64,000 nucleotides of DNA from Ceratothoa steindachneri (lineage: Eukaryota > Arthropoda > Malacostraca > Isopoda > Cymothoidae). The notes under the pieces were generated by a model that saw nothing but the letters and a program-made list of their open reading frames with translations, searched no databases and was not told the origin of the DNA. The stretch covers positions 174,505,056-174,569,055 of the forward strand of contig OZ018326.1 of assembly GCA_963969495.1 (NCBI GenBank). Reading direction: 5' to 3'. Position numbers and translations under genes: made by a program. Below are positions 23,654-33,375 of this stretch, one piece after another (positions within the stretch are counted from its first letter, which is position 1; the number at the start of each line of letters is the position of its first letter).

Positions 23654-24553
23654 TACGAGGGCGGCCAATAAGTTTTGCAATTCGGATATAAAGAAACGAG
23701 ATATGAGAAAAAGTGTTTTATTATTTTTCAATATAACTACCCTCGACTTCAATGCACTTGCGCCACTTGTTCCTGAGGCTTCGAATTCCCGACAACCAGG
23801 AATCTCCCGACTGCTTCACCGTCCCCAAACCGGCGTCACGCAGTGCAGCCTGGAGCTGGCGAAATAAAAAGTAGTCGCTAGGGGCCAGATCTAGACTGTA
23901 GGGGGGATGGTTAAAACCCTCGAATCAGCACTTGCGCTAAGCAGCTTGTGCAACACTGGCCTTGTGGACTTTGACGACGCTGAAGTTGATAATGGGGCGT
24001 CAGGTTTCTAGGGACCCAACGGGCAAAGACCTTGGTTATGACCAAATTTTTGTACATGATGTTGATAACACTTCCATGTGATATTTCAAGTTGTCGCTCA
24101 ATTTTCCTCGACCTTTACCCGTCGATTTTCGAGGATCATCCTCTCCACACGGGCTACATTGTGCCCGTTGGTCACGTCTGACGGGCGTCCTGGACGGGGG
24201 TCATCTTCAAGGGACTCACGACCATGGCGGAACCCCCTATTCCAGCGAGCAATTGTTGCATAGGAAGGGGCGGTGTCGGAGTACACTGAAACCAGGCCTT
24301 CTTGGATCTTTTTTGCATTCCTTCCTTCCTTGGTCTAAAGTTGATCATTGTGTGGTGCTCAACCTTCTCCATTGTTGAAAATTTTTTTGACCGACAATCT
24401 GCTATCATCTACTGCTTCTTAAATAGACGAAGCAGAAGCGTGCGGCTGCAGGTCTTGACTTGTCATAACCTGTCCTAACACCCCCACAAACAGCCACCCC
24501 CCTTCCTCTGTTTTGCCCTCCCGATTCGCAAAACTTATTGACCGCCCCTCGTA
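23654..24553 (-). mobile_element. Internally deleted mariner element, copy 2
   Basis: The ends TACGAGGGCGGCCAATAAGT (23654) and AAACTTATTGACCGCCCCTC followed by GTA (24553) are inverted and match copy 1. The element is about 900 bp and coded on the minus strand, with the TA target at both tips. The sequence on either side reads as one LINE RT fragment once the element is removed, so the insertion is younger than the LINE copy. Confidence 0.9.
23722..24390 (-). pseudogene. mariner transposase copy 2, same central deletion
   Basis: The minus strand carries the same pieces as copy 1. The N-terminal helix-turn-helix region starts with FSTMEKVEHH (near 24380) and includes SYATIARWNRGFRHG and LEDDPRPGRPSDV. 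It passes through a WVPR-like linker near 24020, then jumps near 23985 to the C-terminal segment that includes the SDY..F aspartate region. The deletion joint falls at the equivalent place in both copies. Extra frameshifts are present, for example in the region of 24090-24170. It is inactive. Confidence 0.85.
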
Positions 24554-24620
24554 ATTGCAGATCCTACAATAGATTGCATAACGATTCAGTCACTCCTCAT
24601 TCCAGAAAGTCTAAAACAAG
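24554..24620 (+). pseudogene. Second LINE RT fragment, right part
   Basis: AATTGCAGATCCTACAATAG continues the RT reading interrupted at 23653. The intact LINE copy has AATTGCAGATCCTACATTAG at the matching place (22780-22800). After about 60 bases the similarity fades. Confidence 0.65.
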
Positions 24621-25684
24621 TTGATAGGATTTCTCCCAATTAATGCACATACTGTATGGAAAAAAATCTCAGGAAGCTAAACAGGCAAATTTAATACATT
24701 TAGATAGATATTCGCATATGATATTATACTTAGAACATATAGCCTTAACATATTCAAAAAGGGAAGAAAAAAGGCGGCCTAAAAAATAATCTCCGAAAAC
24801 AAACACGAAGTAATTTTATAAAATGACAGCTTGTCTTTGATTTTCTTGGTCTTTTCGAGTGAACTCAAATATAGCGGACTGCGAGGGAAAAGCATTTCAA
24901 ACCTTACATGCCTGTCAATAGAGAATTGTTAAGTTTTAAAAATAGTATTGTGTACAAAAGTTTGAGAAAGATCGAACCTGCGGAAAAGACGAGTATTAGA
25001 GCATAATGTAAAAACGCCTATCAGTGCTTACATCGTATTTGTTAAGGTAATTACAATATTCTTTTGCGATTTGCTCACTTAGTTATTATTAGAAAATTAA
25101 TTCTTTAAAACTCAAATGCAATGCTCGAAGCCATGCTTTAGAATAATGGAGTTTAAGTTAGAGAAATATTCATGAACAATATTTTCCTTTAGCAAAAAGC
25201 ATAAGCACCTAATTTGGGCTTAATTATCTCTCTTAATTACTGGATGGGCAGAAGCTAATTTAAGAAGGCAATTTGTTACAAAAATTTGCATATACGCATC
25301 TATCATGTAATTTCCTTTCTTCTTAATATATACACAATATTAGGTATATTAGGTATATAACTCATACATGCCCACATCACATGTTGAAAACTATGTCGTG
25401 TACTCTCTTCACCTTTATATCGCAATTTATGGAGACAATATACTTTTTATTAAAGTATTTATTAAGGTAGTACCTCTTGTTATCATTTGGGAATGGTACA
25501 ATGAGTAATTTATGCCTTTTTTTCAGATTACAAAAATATTGATCATAATCTCCTTCGGTTTTCACCCCGATTTCATTCAATCTCAAGATTAATAGAGATT
25601 TTGTACTCAATGACATTCAAAAAGTTTCCATGCAAGTACAGCGAGACAAGCTATTCAAAGCACTTATTTGAATGATGAACTAAA
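24621..25684. other. No gene seen
   Basis: AT-rich sequence. The open frame at 25377-25616 (minus) is Lys/Asn-rich and shows no motif. Confidence 0.55.
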
Positions 25685-25760
25685 TGAATGAAGTTGTTTG
25701 GTAGTGGTTTTCCCGTTTCAGAATATGAGATTTCAGTCTAAATGACGGAGCAAACAAGGT
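25685..25760 (+). pseudogene. Old mariner transposase relic, left part
   Basis: The reading W.WFSRFR, a stop-containing gap, and DFSLND matches the linker between the two helix-turn-helix parts of a mariner transposase (WF.RFRSGDF.L.D). It breaks off at the gypsy insertion. Removing the gypsy element and one copy of its 5-bp target duplication restores contact with the right part at 31366. It differs from the mariner pair at 11.6 and 23.7 kb. Confidence 0.65.
25756..25760. repeat. Target site duplication, left (AAGGT)
   Basis: AAGGT directly before the left LTR is repeated directly after the right LTR at 31366-31370. A 5-bp duplication is usual for Ty3/gypsy integrase. Confidence 0.85.
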
Positions 25761-27302
25761 TGTCGTAGAATGACTCCCGACGATACCATATATTACACTA
25801 TTCGTTGAGGGAACTTCCTTAATTATCTTTATAGTGCGTTTACTGTCTGGCGGCCGATATTATGTATCTTCGATATGCTTAAGAAGTGGAACTGAGCTCA
25901 AGGATAATAATATTGCTATCATTAATAAAAAAGAGTTTTATTAATAATAACTATAAACAAAACACAAAAACGGAAAATATTGACATAAACAGAATGGAAA
26001 GGGTCGTGGAGACTCGGGCTAATCCAAGGATTTAAGGGATTAACAAAGGTAAAACAAATATAGAGTTAAAGAGATGGGATGGTTCGATAAACAATTTAAA
26101 GCACAGGATAGAATTGACAAAAGGGATCAATACTCAAAGGTCAAGTTTGGCTTACGTAACTTTTGGCACTAGTGGTGCAGTGGAAGGTGGCGCAAAGGAG
26201 TTTCGGTCCGCTGGCGAGCTCCAGCCGAAGGCGGGGGGATAAAAGGATCCTGACAAGGCGTCTTGGGAAGGAGAACCGTTTCTCGACGAACGGCTTGAAG
26301 AACAATGGCTGTTCTAGGTTGTTCTCTTCTGAACAAAGGGGGGATGAGGACCGTCTCCTGTCTACGGGCTCAAGAACAATGGCTGTTCTAATGTTGTTCT
26401 CCTTGAACAACAGGGGGGGTGAGAACCGTTTCTTGGCGAAGGGCTCGAAACGAACAATGGCTGTTCTAGGTTGTTCTCTTCTGAACAAAAGGGGGGGGAT
26501 GAGAACCGTCTCTTGTCTACGGGCTCAAGAACAAATGGCTGTTCTAATGTTGTTCTCCTTTGAACAACAGGGGGGGGTGAGAACCGTTTCTTGGCGAAGG
26601 GCTCAAAACGAACAATGGCTGTTCTAATGCTGTTCTCCTTGAACAACAGGGGGGGGGGATGAGAACCGTTTCTTGGCGAAGGGCTCAAAACGAACAATGG
26701 CTGTTCTAATGCTGTTCTCCTTGAACAACAGGGGGGGGATGAGAACCGTTTCTTGGCGAAGGGCTCGAAACGAATAATGGCTGTTCTAATGCTGTTCTCC
26801 TTGAACAACAGGGGGGGGGAACCTTGGGGACTTGGCGTCGGAAAGGCTCGAACCTTTGGCACTCAAGAAATATTGTCCTCCTTCTGGACAAGTGATGGTG
26901 AATCTTGAGGTCGAGGTCCCTTGGCGCACAAAGGGAGAGAGGGTCGTGGTGATGTTTCGCGACGAAAATCTGGATCTCCAATCTGATCTTAGTGGTAAAG
27001 TTTCCATATAAATAGCCAGGACATCTCCTTGGCGTGGGGGAAAATGGAGTGAACGCTTGGAGGGAACGCACAGCCGGGCCGGGGAACAATGCCTTATCTG
27101 TTCATAAGCCTAACTCGATCTGGCGAGGTCGGCGTATGGGGGCGAACGGGGGGACGATAACCTCCTTGTTTAAACATTGGCATCCGGTAGCTGAGATAAG
27201 ACTCCAAGCCTCGAATCGAAGATGCACGTAGGCAGCATCGTGGTTTTAAATAATACGGGGTAGGAGTTGAAATTAAACGCAGCTTCAACACGTTCTATCA
27301 CA
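25761..27302 (-). repeat. 3' LTR of the gypsy element
   Basis: On the coding (minus) strand the repeat begins TGTGATAGAACG and ends in TTCTACGACA, giving the usual TG...CA borders. It matches 29825-31365 almost throughout, with scattered substitutions and length differences in G runs. It contains an internal minisatellite. Confidence 0.93.
26262..26819. repeat. Minisatellite inside the LTR
   Basis: About seven tandem units of roughly 78 bp. Each holds GAGAACCGT(T/C)TCTTG, then GGGCTC, then AACAATGGCTGTTCTA, then TGTTCT and a G run of 6-9 bases. Units alternate between an AACAACAGGGGG form and a TCTGAACAAAGGGG form. The open frames here on both strands are repeat by-products. The same array is present in the other LTR at about 30331-30892. 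Confidence 0.9.
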
Positions 27303-27314
27303 CCCCTCTATTCC
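27303..27314 (-). promoter_or_regulatory. Polypurine tract
   Basis: On the coding strand GGAATAGAGGGG directly precedes the 3' LTR (TGTGATAG). This is the expected primer for plus-strand DNA synthesis and fixes both LTR border and orientation. Confidence 0.75.
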
Positions 27315-27556
27315 AGGGAAAGTTGTCACTTCAAAAAAAAAGAGAGAAGGGACAAAGATAGAGCTCCGTTGTGGGGAACTCGTTTTCTTGTCCCACTTGT
27401 ACCTTCCTGCACCTAACTAGTATTACCTCAATACATATGATTATTTTGATGTTTAGATTACAGGGGAAAATAACCTTTAATACAACTTAATCAAAGAAAA
27501 AAAAGGGCATGGAACAATGAAGTGATATAAACTTAGTACATACGGGACAAAATAAT

Positions 27557-28013
27557 TTATACGTAAATTAATAAGAACAAATATATATACATACAAAAAA
27601 TTAGACATTGAGCGTTACAAAATTCAGACATGGGGGCAGAAATGAACTTAATTTTGAGCTGATTAAAATGGGAAACAGCGACATCATTCAAACGTAAACG
27701 ATCGGGGAAATTCTTTTCCTGAAGGGGGCATAGGGGGGCCAAAATTGCAGCGAAATTCGGAACAAATCGCTGATAGGGAGAAGCTGATCCTAGGAACGAT
27801 CTTAATGGCTTGTTTGTAATCGGGAGGGGCATGTGGGCGATTGCCTTAATCTTGTTCTCGTGGGGACCTAACTTGCTTTGTCCTATTTTGAAACCCAAAT
27901 ATTTGATGGTTTCGTGAGCAAAATGGCATTTGCTGGGGCCAATGCTGAGGCCATTTTTACGCAGTCGCTCAAAAAGAGCTAATAGGGCGGGTAAATGGTG
28001 ATTCCATTTAATT
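27557..28013 (-). pseudogene. Gypsy RT C-terminal fragment
   Basis: Following directly, and in the same frame, after the TAA at 28016-28018, the minus strand reads WNHHLPALLALFERLRKNGL, then SKCHFAH and IKYLGFKIGQSKLGPHENK, then PLRSFLGSASPYQRFVPNF. These are the end of the RT palm and the thumb/connection of Ty3/gypsy polymerases. The fingers and YxDD catalytic box are absent. The reading ends around FISAPMSEF, where the RNase H domain should begin, and the rest of pol is missing. Confidence 0.9.
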
Positions 28014-28015
28014 AG

Positions 28016-29487
28016 TTATGGAAGCTGACTCTTCGGACGTGGTGTCAGCTGCGCGTCACTATCCAGGTCAGAGGGTTCTAAAGACTCGCCTGGTAGGGAA
28101 GGAGGAGGGTAATCGGCATCAGGTTGGATGCACACTGTCTGGATTACATTAAGGGACTCCGCGGGGCAATCCTCTTCAAGCGCCGATGCTTCGTCCAATT
28201 CTACGAAGGTATCTCCATGGGCGCGTTGGGGGTTCTTTTTTTCTTGGGGTTCACGGACAGTCTCCCTGTCCTTGTCTGGGGCCTTATCACCTAAGGGTGT
28301 TAGTGATTCACACTCCTTTTGTGCCGTCCTAAAGTCCTGGTTAAAGGTTTCCGAGAAATCGGACGGTATCGGGGTTCTGATGGAGACGGGCTCCTGGGCT
28401 TCTTTCTTATCTCGGCCTTGAGGAAGGGCGGCCTGAAACACAGGGTCGAAACTTACTTGGGGGCTCTGTCCTATAAGTACGGAACAGAATTGTATGGGTG
28501 CTACAATGACTTCAGCCCAGCGATTATAATATTGACACTGCAGGTAACATCTAGCGACGGGGAATCGGTTCGCCCGCCCAAGTTGGTCATGTACCACCGC
28601 AAATTTTTTGTGGTTAGAGGCCACTGGGAGGAGTTCGTCGGACACGATGAAACACGTACATCCTGTGTCCCTGACGAGAGTCAATATTCGGCAGCTGTCC
28701 ACGCTGCCCTCCTCATATTTCAAAGTTCCCGATGAACTTTTACCAAAAACAAAATTTACCTGGTGGCCTGACGGAGGGGGAGAAGTTTCTGCTTGGGTCT
28801 GCACCACCGGGGGAGCCGGGGTTGCATTAATCTGGTGAACTTGGTGGGCTGGTCCTCTTTTAAGCCTAGAATTTGGGGGGCAATTCCAGCTCATGTGGTT
28901 TTCTACACCACAGGTGAAGCATATGGTTGGTCGCTTCGGGAAGAGAAATGGAGGAGAAGTCTTAACAGGAGGTTTGGAGTCCCGTTGTTGGTTTTGGGGA
29001 AAGAAGTTTGGGGGTTTTACGGGGCTCGGAAACTTTGTGAGCTTTCCTGGGAAGGGGCGCGAATCCTTCCTTCTTTCTTCTCGTTGGATTTCTCTTTCTC
29101 GTTCTTCTCGTTGTATTTTTCTTTCTCGTTCTTCTCGTTGTATTTTTCTTTCTCGTTCTTCTCGTTGTATTTCTCTTTCTCGTTCCTCTCGTTGTTTTTC
29201 TCTTTCTCGTTCTTCTCGTTGTATTTTTCTTTCTCGTTCCTCTGGTTGTATTTCTCTTTCTCGTTCCTCTTGTCGGATTACTCTTTCCCTTTCGCTTTCT
29301 ACCTTTTTTCTTTGATATTTTTTTCTTCAATCCGAGCTAGTTCAATCTGATGGTGAAGGTACACTTGTCTTATCCATTCCTCTCTTATGTACTTAATTAG
29401 TTCTTTTCCGGAAAGTCCCAAGGATTCTCCTTGCGCTTTAAAGATTTCAAACTGAGTCATCTTTGCACTTGGGGGCGCACTAGTCAA
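28016..29487 (-). pseudogene. Gypsy gag-protease (one frameshift)
   Basis: The start is taken at 29487, or at the methionine within AKMTQFEIFKAQGESLGLSG, a gag N-terminus common in arthropod gypsy elements. A frameshift occurs near 29299. From about 29290 one frame stays open to a stop at 28016, more than 420 codons. It begins with a highly charged repeat of the form EREREIQREER (29290-29080), which should form a long helix. It continues through a Pro/Lys-rich linker to a perfect CX2CX4HX4C zinc knuckle, CFTCGVENHMSWNC (near 28925-28880). An aspartic protease follows with ILTLVRDTGCTCFIV (near 28690-28650). Gag packages the RNA and the protease cuts the polyprotein. The tail is acidic and Pro-rich and joins an RT remnant in frame beyond one stop codon. 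Confidence 0.88.
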
Positions 29488-29824
29488 CCAACTAAAATTT
29501 CTCGCAACAAGAATTATGCCTCTATAGAATTAGCCTACCTAAATATGGGCACTGACCTATTCGTACTTGGTTTCTCAATCTAAATAACCACTGACTACAA
29601 TCACAAAAAAACACAAACAAATTATTATAACAGTTACTTGAGCTACTCCAGCTTCTTAAGTTTTAAAAAAAAAGGGGGATAGCAATCGTTAAAACAAAAG
29701 GGAACTACTATATTCTATTATTATAACGAATAACACTATGCTTTACTCGACTGAGACCAGTGTTTGCAAAGATATAGCGTTAAACCTTACACACCTGATA
29801 CCAAATTTAAATAGTATATATATA
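29488..29824 (-). other. Gypsy 5' leader with putative primer binding site
   Basis: This is the untranslated leader between the 5' LTR and gag on the coding strand. TGGTATCAG (complement of 29795-29803) has the TGG start expected of a tRNA 3'-end match and lies about 21 bases inside the LTR. The offset is larger than usual, so the primer site is uncertain. A tRNA comparison would decide. Confidence 0.4.
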
Positions 29825-31365
29825 TGTCGTAGAATGACTCCCGACGATACCATATATTACACTATTCGTTGAGGGAACTTCCTTAATTATCTTTAGAGTG
29901 CGTTTACTGTCTGGTGGCCGATATTATCTATCTTCGATATGCTTAAGAAGTGGAACTGAGCTCAAGGATAATAATATTGCTATCATTAATAAAATAGAGT
30001 TTTATTAATAATAACTATAAACAAAACACAAAAACGGAAAATATTGACATAAACAGAATGGAAAGGGTCGTGGAGACTCGGGCTAATCCAAGGATTTAAG
30101 GGATTAAAAAAGGTAAAACAAATATAGAGTTAAAGAGATGGGATGGTTCGATAAACAATTTAAAGCACAGGATAGAATTGACAAAAGGGATCAATACTCA
30201 AAGGTCAAGTTTGGCTTACGTAACTTTTGGCACTAGTGGTGCAGTGGAAGGTGGCGCAAAGGAGTTTCGGTCCGCTGGTGAGCTCCAGCCGAAGGCGGGG
30301 GGATAAAAGGATCCTGACGAGGCGTCTTGGGAAGGAGAACCGTTTCTCGACGAACGGCTTGAAGAACAATGGCTGTTCTAGGTTGTTCTTTTCTGAACAA
30401 AGGGGGGATGAGGACCGTCTCTTGTCTACGGGCTCAAGAACAATGGCTGTTCTAATGTTGTTCTCCTTGAACAACAGGGGGGGTGAGAACCGTTTCTTGG
30501 CGAAGGGCTCAAAACGAACAATGGCTGTTCTAGGTTGTTCTCTTCTGAACAAAAGGGGGGGGGATGAGAACCGTCTCTTGTCTACGGGCTCAAGAACAAA
30601 TGGCTGTTCTAATGTTGTTCTCCTTTGAACAACAGGGGGGGTGAGAACCGTTTCTTGGCGAAGGGCTCAAAACGAACAATGGCTGTTCTAATGCTGTTCT
30701 CCTTGAACAACAGGGGGGGGGGATGAGAACCGTTTCTTGGCGAAGGGCTCAAAACGAACAATGGCTGTTCTAATGCTGTTCTCCTTGAACAACAGGGGGG
30801 GGATGAGAACCGTTTCTTGGCGAAGTGCTCGAAACGAACAATGGCTGTTCTAATGCTGTTCTCCTTGAACAACAGGGGGGGGGGGCTTGGGGACCTGGCG
30901 TCGGAAAGGCTCAAATTTTTGGCACTCAAGGAATATTGTCCTCCTTCTGGACAAGTGATGGTGAATCTCGAGGTCGAGGTCCCTTGGCGCACAAAGGGAG
31001 AGAGGGTCGTGGTGATGTTTCGCGACGAAAATCTGGATCTCCAATCTGATCTTAGTGGTAAAGTTTCCATATAAATAGCCAGGACATCTCCTTGGCGTGG
31101 GGGAAAATTGAGTGAAAGCTTGGAGGGAACGCACAGCCGGGCCGGGGAACAATGCCTTATCTGTTCATAAGCCTAACTCGATCTGGCGAGGTCGGCGTAT
31201 GGGGGCGAACGGGGGGACGATAACCTCCTTGTTTAAACATTGGCATCCGGTAGCTGAGATAAGACTCCAAGCCTCGAATCGAAGATGCACGTGGGCAGCA
31301 TCGTGGTTTTAAATAATACGGGGTAGGAGTTGAAATTAAACGCAGCTACAACACGTTCTATCACA
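29825..31365 (-). repeat. 5' LTR of the gypsy element
   Basis: Pairs with 25761-27302. Small differences include GACGAGGCG against GACAAGGCG and differing G-run lengths. It holds the same minisatellite (about 30331-30892). The element's promoter is expected in it, but I cannot place a start site with confidence. Confidence 0.93.
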
Positions 31366-31370
31366 AAGGT
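31366..31370. repeat. Target site duplication, right (AAGGT)
   Basis: Exact repeat of 25756-25760, directly outside the right LTR. Confidence 0.85.
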
Positions 31371-32075
31371 ACTCCAAAAGACTTGGTTTCTCAAGTGTTG
31401 GAAGCTGTTCTAAAAACAAATCCTGATAAAACTTCTAGGAAACTGGTAAAACAATTAAACTTAATCCATACAAATGTCACATGATAAATGAAAAAGATTG
31501 GAAAGGTCCCAGTAATCCAAAATATGTTCCACATGTAATGTCCACGGCGAATCTGCTAAAGTGTGCTGCTTTCTGAGTCATTTCTCTCGCGACACCTTAG
31601 GTCCCATTTTTGTACAAGGTTGATTTTCGTGATGAGAAGTAGATCCATTATCAGATGTTAAACACCACCGTTCGTTCATCAGTCGTAGAAGCAGAAGCAG
31701 AATTTTTCTCAACTGAGAGCAGGATTTGATCGAAAAAATAAAGATTAATTTGAGTGTACGGTCGAATATTGAAGCAATTGTCCATTTCGACCTGCTAGAC
31801 AACAATCAAACTATTGAGGCTAATCTCTACTGCAATCAGCCCTGTTGCTTAAAATCCGCCTGGGAACAAAAGCGCCGCTCTTTCGTCAAGGGAAGTGGTG
31901 TCATTCTCCATCACAAAATTAGCCAACCTTACACAGCTAGAATGATCAAAGATTTCTTGGAGTAGCTCAGCTGGGAAATATTACTTGATTCACTATATTC
32001 TTTTTACCCTGCTGCTATTGATTATCACTTGCTTAGTGGATTACAGAGCATTTGGATGGTTTTAGATTAACATCA
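31366..32075 (+). pseudogene. Old mariner transposase relic, right part
   Basis: Resumes the transposase cut at 25760. It reads TPKDLVSQVLEAVLKTNPDK and TSRKLVKQLN (31370-31460, second helix-turn-helix). VDFRDEK.IHY (near 31620-31650) is the region of the first catalytic aspartate. EAIVHFDLLDNNQTIEANLY and GVILHH (31770-31915) are the region of the second, with K in place of the expected D after HH. TARMIKDFLE (to 31963) and AAIDYHLL (near 32015) follow; the latter is a worn SPDIAPSDYHLF block. Stops and frameshifts abound. The mariner is much older than the gypsy insertion. Confidence 0.8.
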
Positions 32076-32167
32076 AGAGAAGAGGTTAAAATTATTATTT
32101 AAATTGTTATTATTTAATTATTATTATTTAAACTCAGAACAAGATTAGAAACCGTTTTTTATCTGTT

Positions 32168-32232
32168 TGCTGAATAATTCCAGGTAGCCAAATCCTGGAT
32201 GAGAATAGAGAAATCCAGCAAAAAAGCGCATG
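32168..32232 (+). repeat. Solo copy of a SINE-like tail
   Basis: TGCTGAATAATTCCAGGTAGCCAAATC...GGATGAGAATA...AAGCGCA repeats the 3' part of the tRNA-headed unit at 33376-33866 (matching 33793-33865), with scattered differences. The head is missing here, as expected from 5' truncation. Confidence 0.6.
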
Positions 32233-32307
32233 GCCATAGCTTTGGGGGAAGGTTTGCTTTATGTTTTGTCTGTATTTGTATTTATATTTGTTATTTCCTT
32301 TTGTTTT

Positions 32308-32570
32308 AATACAGCCCAATAAAATGGACTGAATAATGAGAATAATTAGTCATTTCGGCTGCTCTCCCCTTAATGGCTGCTGCCAATCTTCTCCTCGCAT
32401 TCGTTCATTCTTTAATTTTCTTCTTTTTGTTCCTTCCATTACTTCCTTTGGCTAATATAGCCCAATAAAATGGACTAAATAAATCAGAATAATTAGTCAT
32501 TTCGGTGCATCTGCCCATTTTCTCCTCACATTCGTTCATTGCTTACTTTTCTTCACTTGTTCCTCCCAAT
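32308..32570. repeat. Two-copy tandem repeat, about 148 bp apart
   Basis: AGCCCAATAAAATGGACT..ATAA...GAATAATTAGTCATTTCGG occurs at about 32313 and again at about 32460. Both are followed by a C/T-rich stretch with TCGTTCATT. The copies have diverged moderately. Confidence 0.7.
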
Positions 32571-33370
32571 ACTTCACTTGTTCCTTTCCATAATTAAAGC
32601 TTCTCATTCGATCCTTTTTTCCATTTTGTTAAATTTTCCCTTCTTTAACGCGATTCGTTTATTACATTCCTTTTCTTTCTTTGCTTTCTTTCCTGCCTAG
32701 CTCCCTCGGCTCCTGCCTATTTGCCATACTGCCATCAATGCCAGTTTGTTTATATAGCTACAATTCTGCTTCTCCCCATTACCTGCTTGTTTATTTACCT
32801 CCTAGGATGTTTTTGCAAATTTATGCTCAATGATTGTTTTAAGCATCTCTCTCTCTCTCCTTTTTCTCTTTCCTTTTGTTTTCCTCTCTCTTTTCCTCTT
32901 TCCTTTTGTTTTCCCTCTCTCATAATTGTTCAAAAGAATTTCGCTTACATCGATTAAGTTCATCGAGATCCAGCGTCTCAAAGCATCTCTTCATAATGAG
33001 AATATTTTACAATCTATGTACTTTTATTATTGTCAATTTAATTTCTTTTTCACTTAAAAGTGCGATTCTGATTAACTTTGTTACATCGTACTATAGTTTG
33101 TTTTTATTGTCCAGGGTTTTTTGTCCAAATGGGAATAAAATAAGAAAACTTTGTTGACAGCTTAGAGCCCAATTTCAATGTCCATTCGAGATATGTTTGT
33201 CAGCAACTTTAAACATTTCGGAATTATCGTTTAAGTTGAAAAACCCACGAAGAGAAAATGGACGCGATCTATCTCTAATGAAAAGAAGCAGTAAGAGATT
33301 CCTCAAAATATAAAAATGTTCTAGGAGGTTAATTTAAAACAATATAACCAATCATTTTCCACCAGTATTT
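32571..33370. other. Pyrimidine-rich stretch, no gene seen
   Basis: C/T-rich on the + strand to about 32930, including CTCTCTCTCTC near 32847 and repeated TTTCCTCTTTCCTTTTGTTTTC. The open frames crossing it are compositional. The remainder holds nothing recognisable. Confidence 0.6.
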
Positions 33371-33375
33371 CAAAT

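Larger units (their letters stand above)
25761..31365 (-). mobile_element. Ty3/gypsy LTR retrotransposon, defective
   Basis: Two long direct repeats (1,542 and 1,541 bp, nearly identical) flank an interior of about 2.5 kb. A perfect 5-bp target duplication AAGGT is present. The coding strand is minus: gag with a CCHC zinc knuckle, then aspartic protease, then the C-terminal end of the RT with the LGF.IG..KLGPHENK and RSFLGSASPYQRF blocks typical of Ty3/gypsy. The RT fingers and YxDD box, RNase H and integrase are missing. A polypurine tract adjoins the 3' LTR (27303-27314). The high LTR identity suggests a fairly recent insertion. Since the element lacks its own enzymes, they were probably supplied by a full-length relative. 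Confidence 0.93.

Noticed and set aside
26163..27089. Several long open frames on both strands with repeated peptides
   Set aside because: They arise from the LTR minisatellite, which is open in several frames. They repeat unchanged in the other LTR and contain no domain.
28793..29350. 185-codon Ser/Phe-rich frame on the + strand
   Set aside because: It is the antisense shadow of the Glu/Arg repeat of the minus-strand gag.
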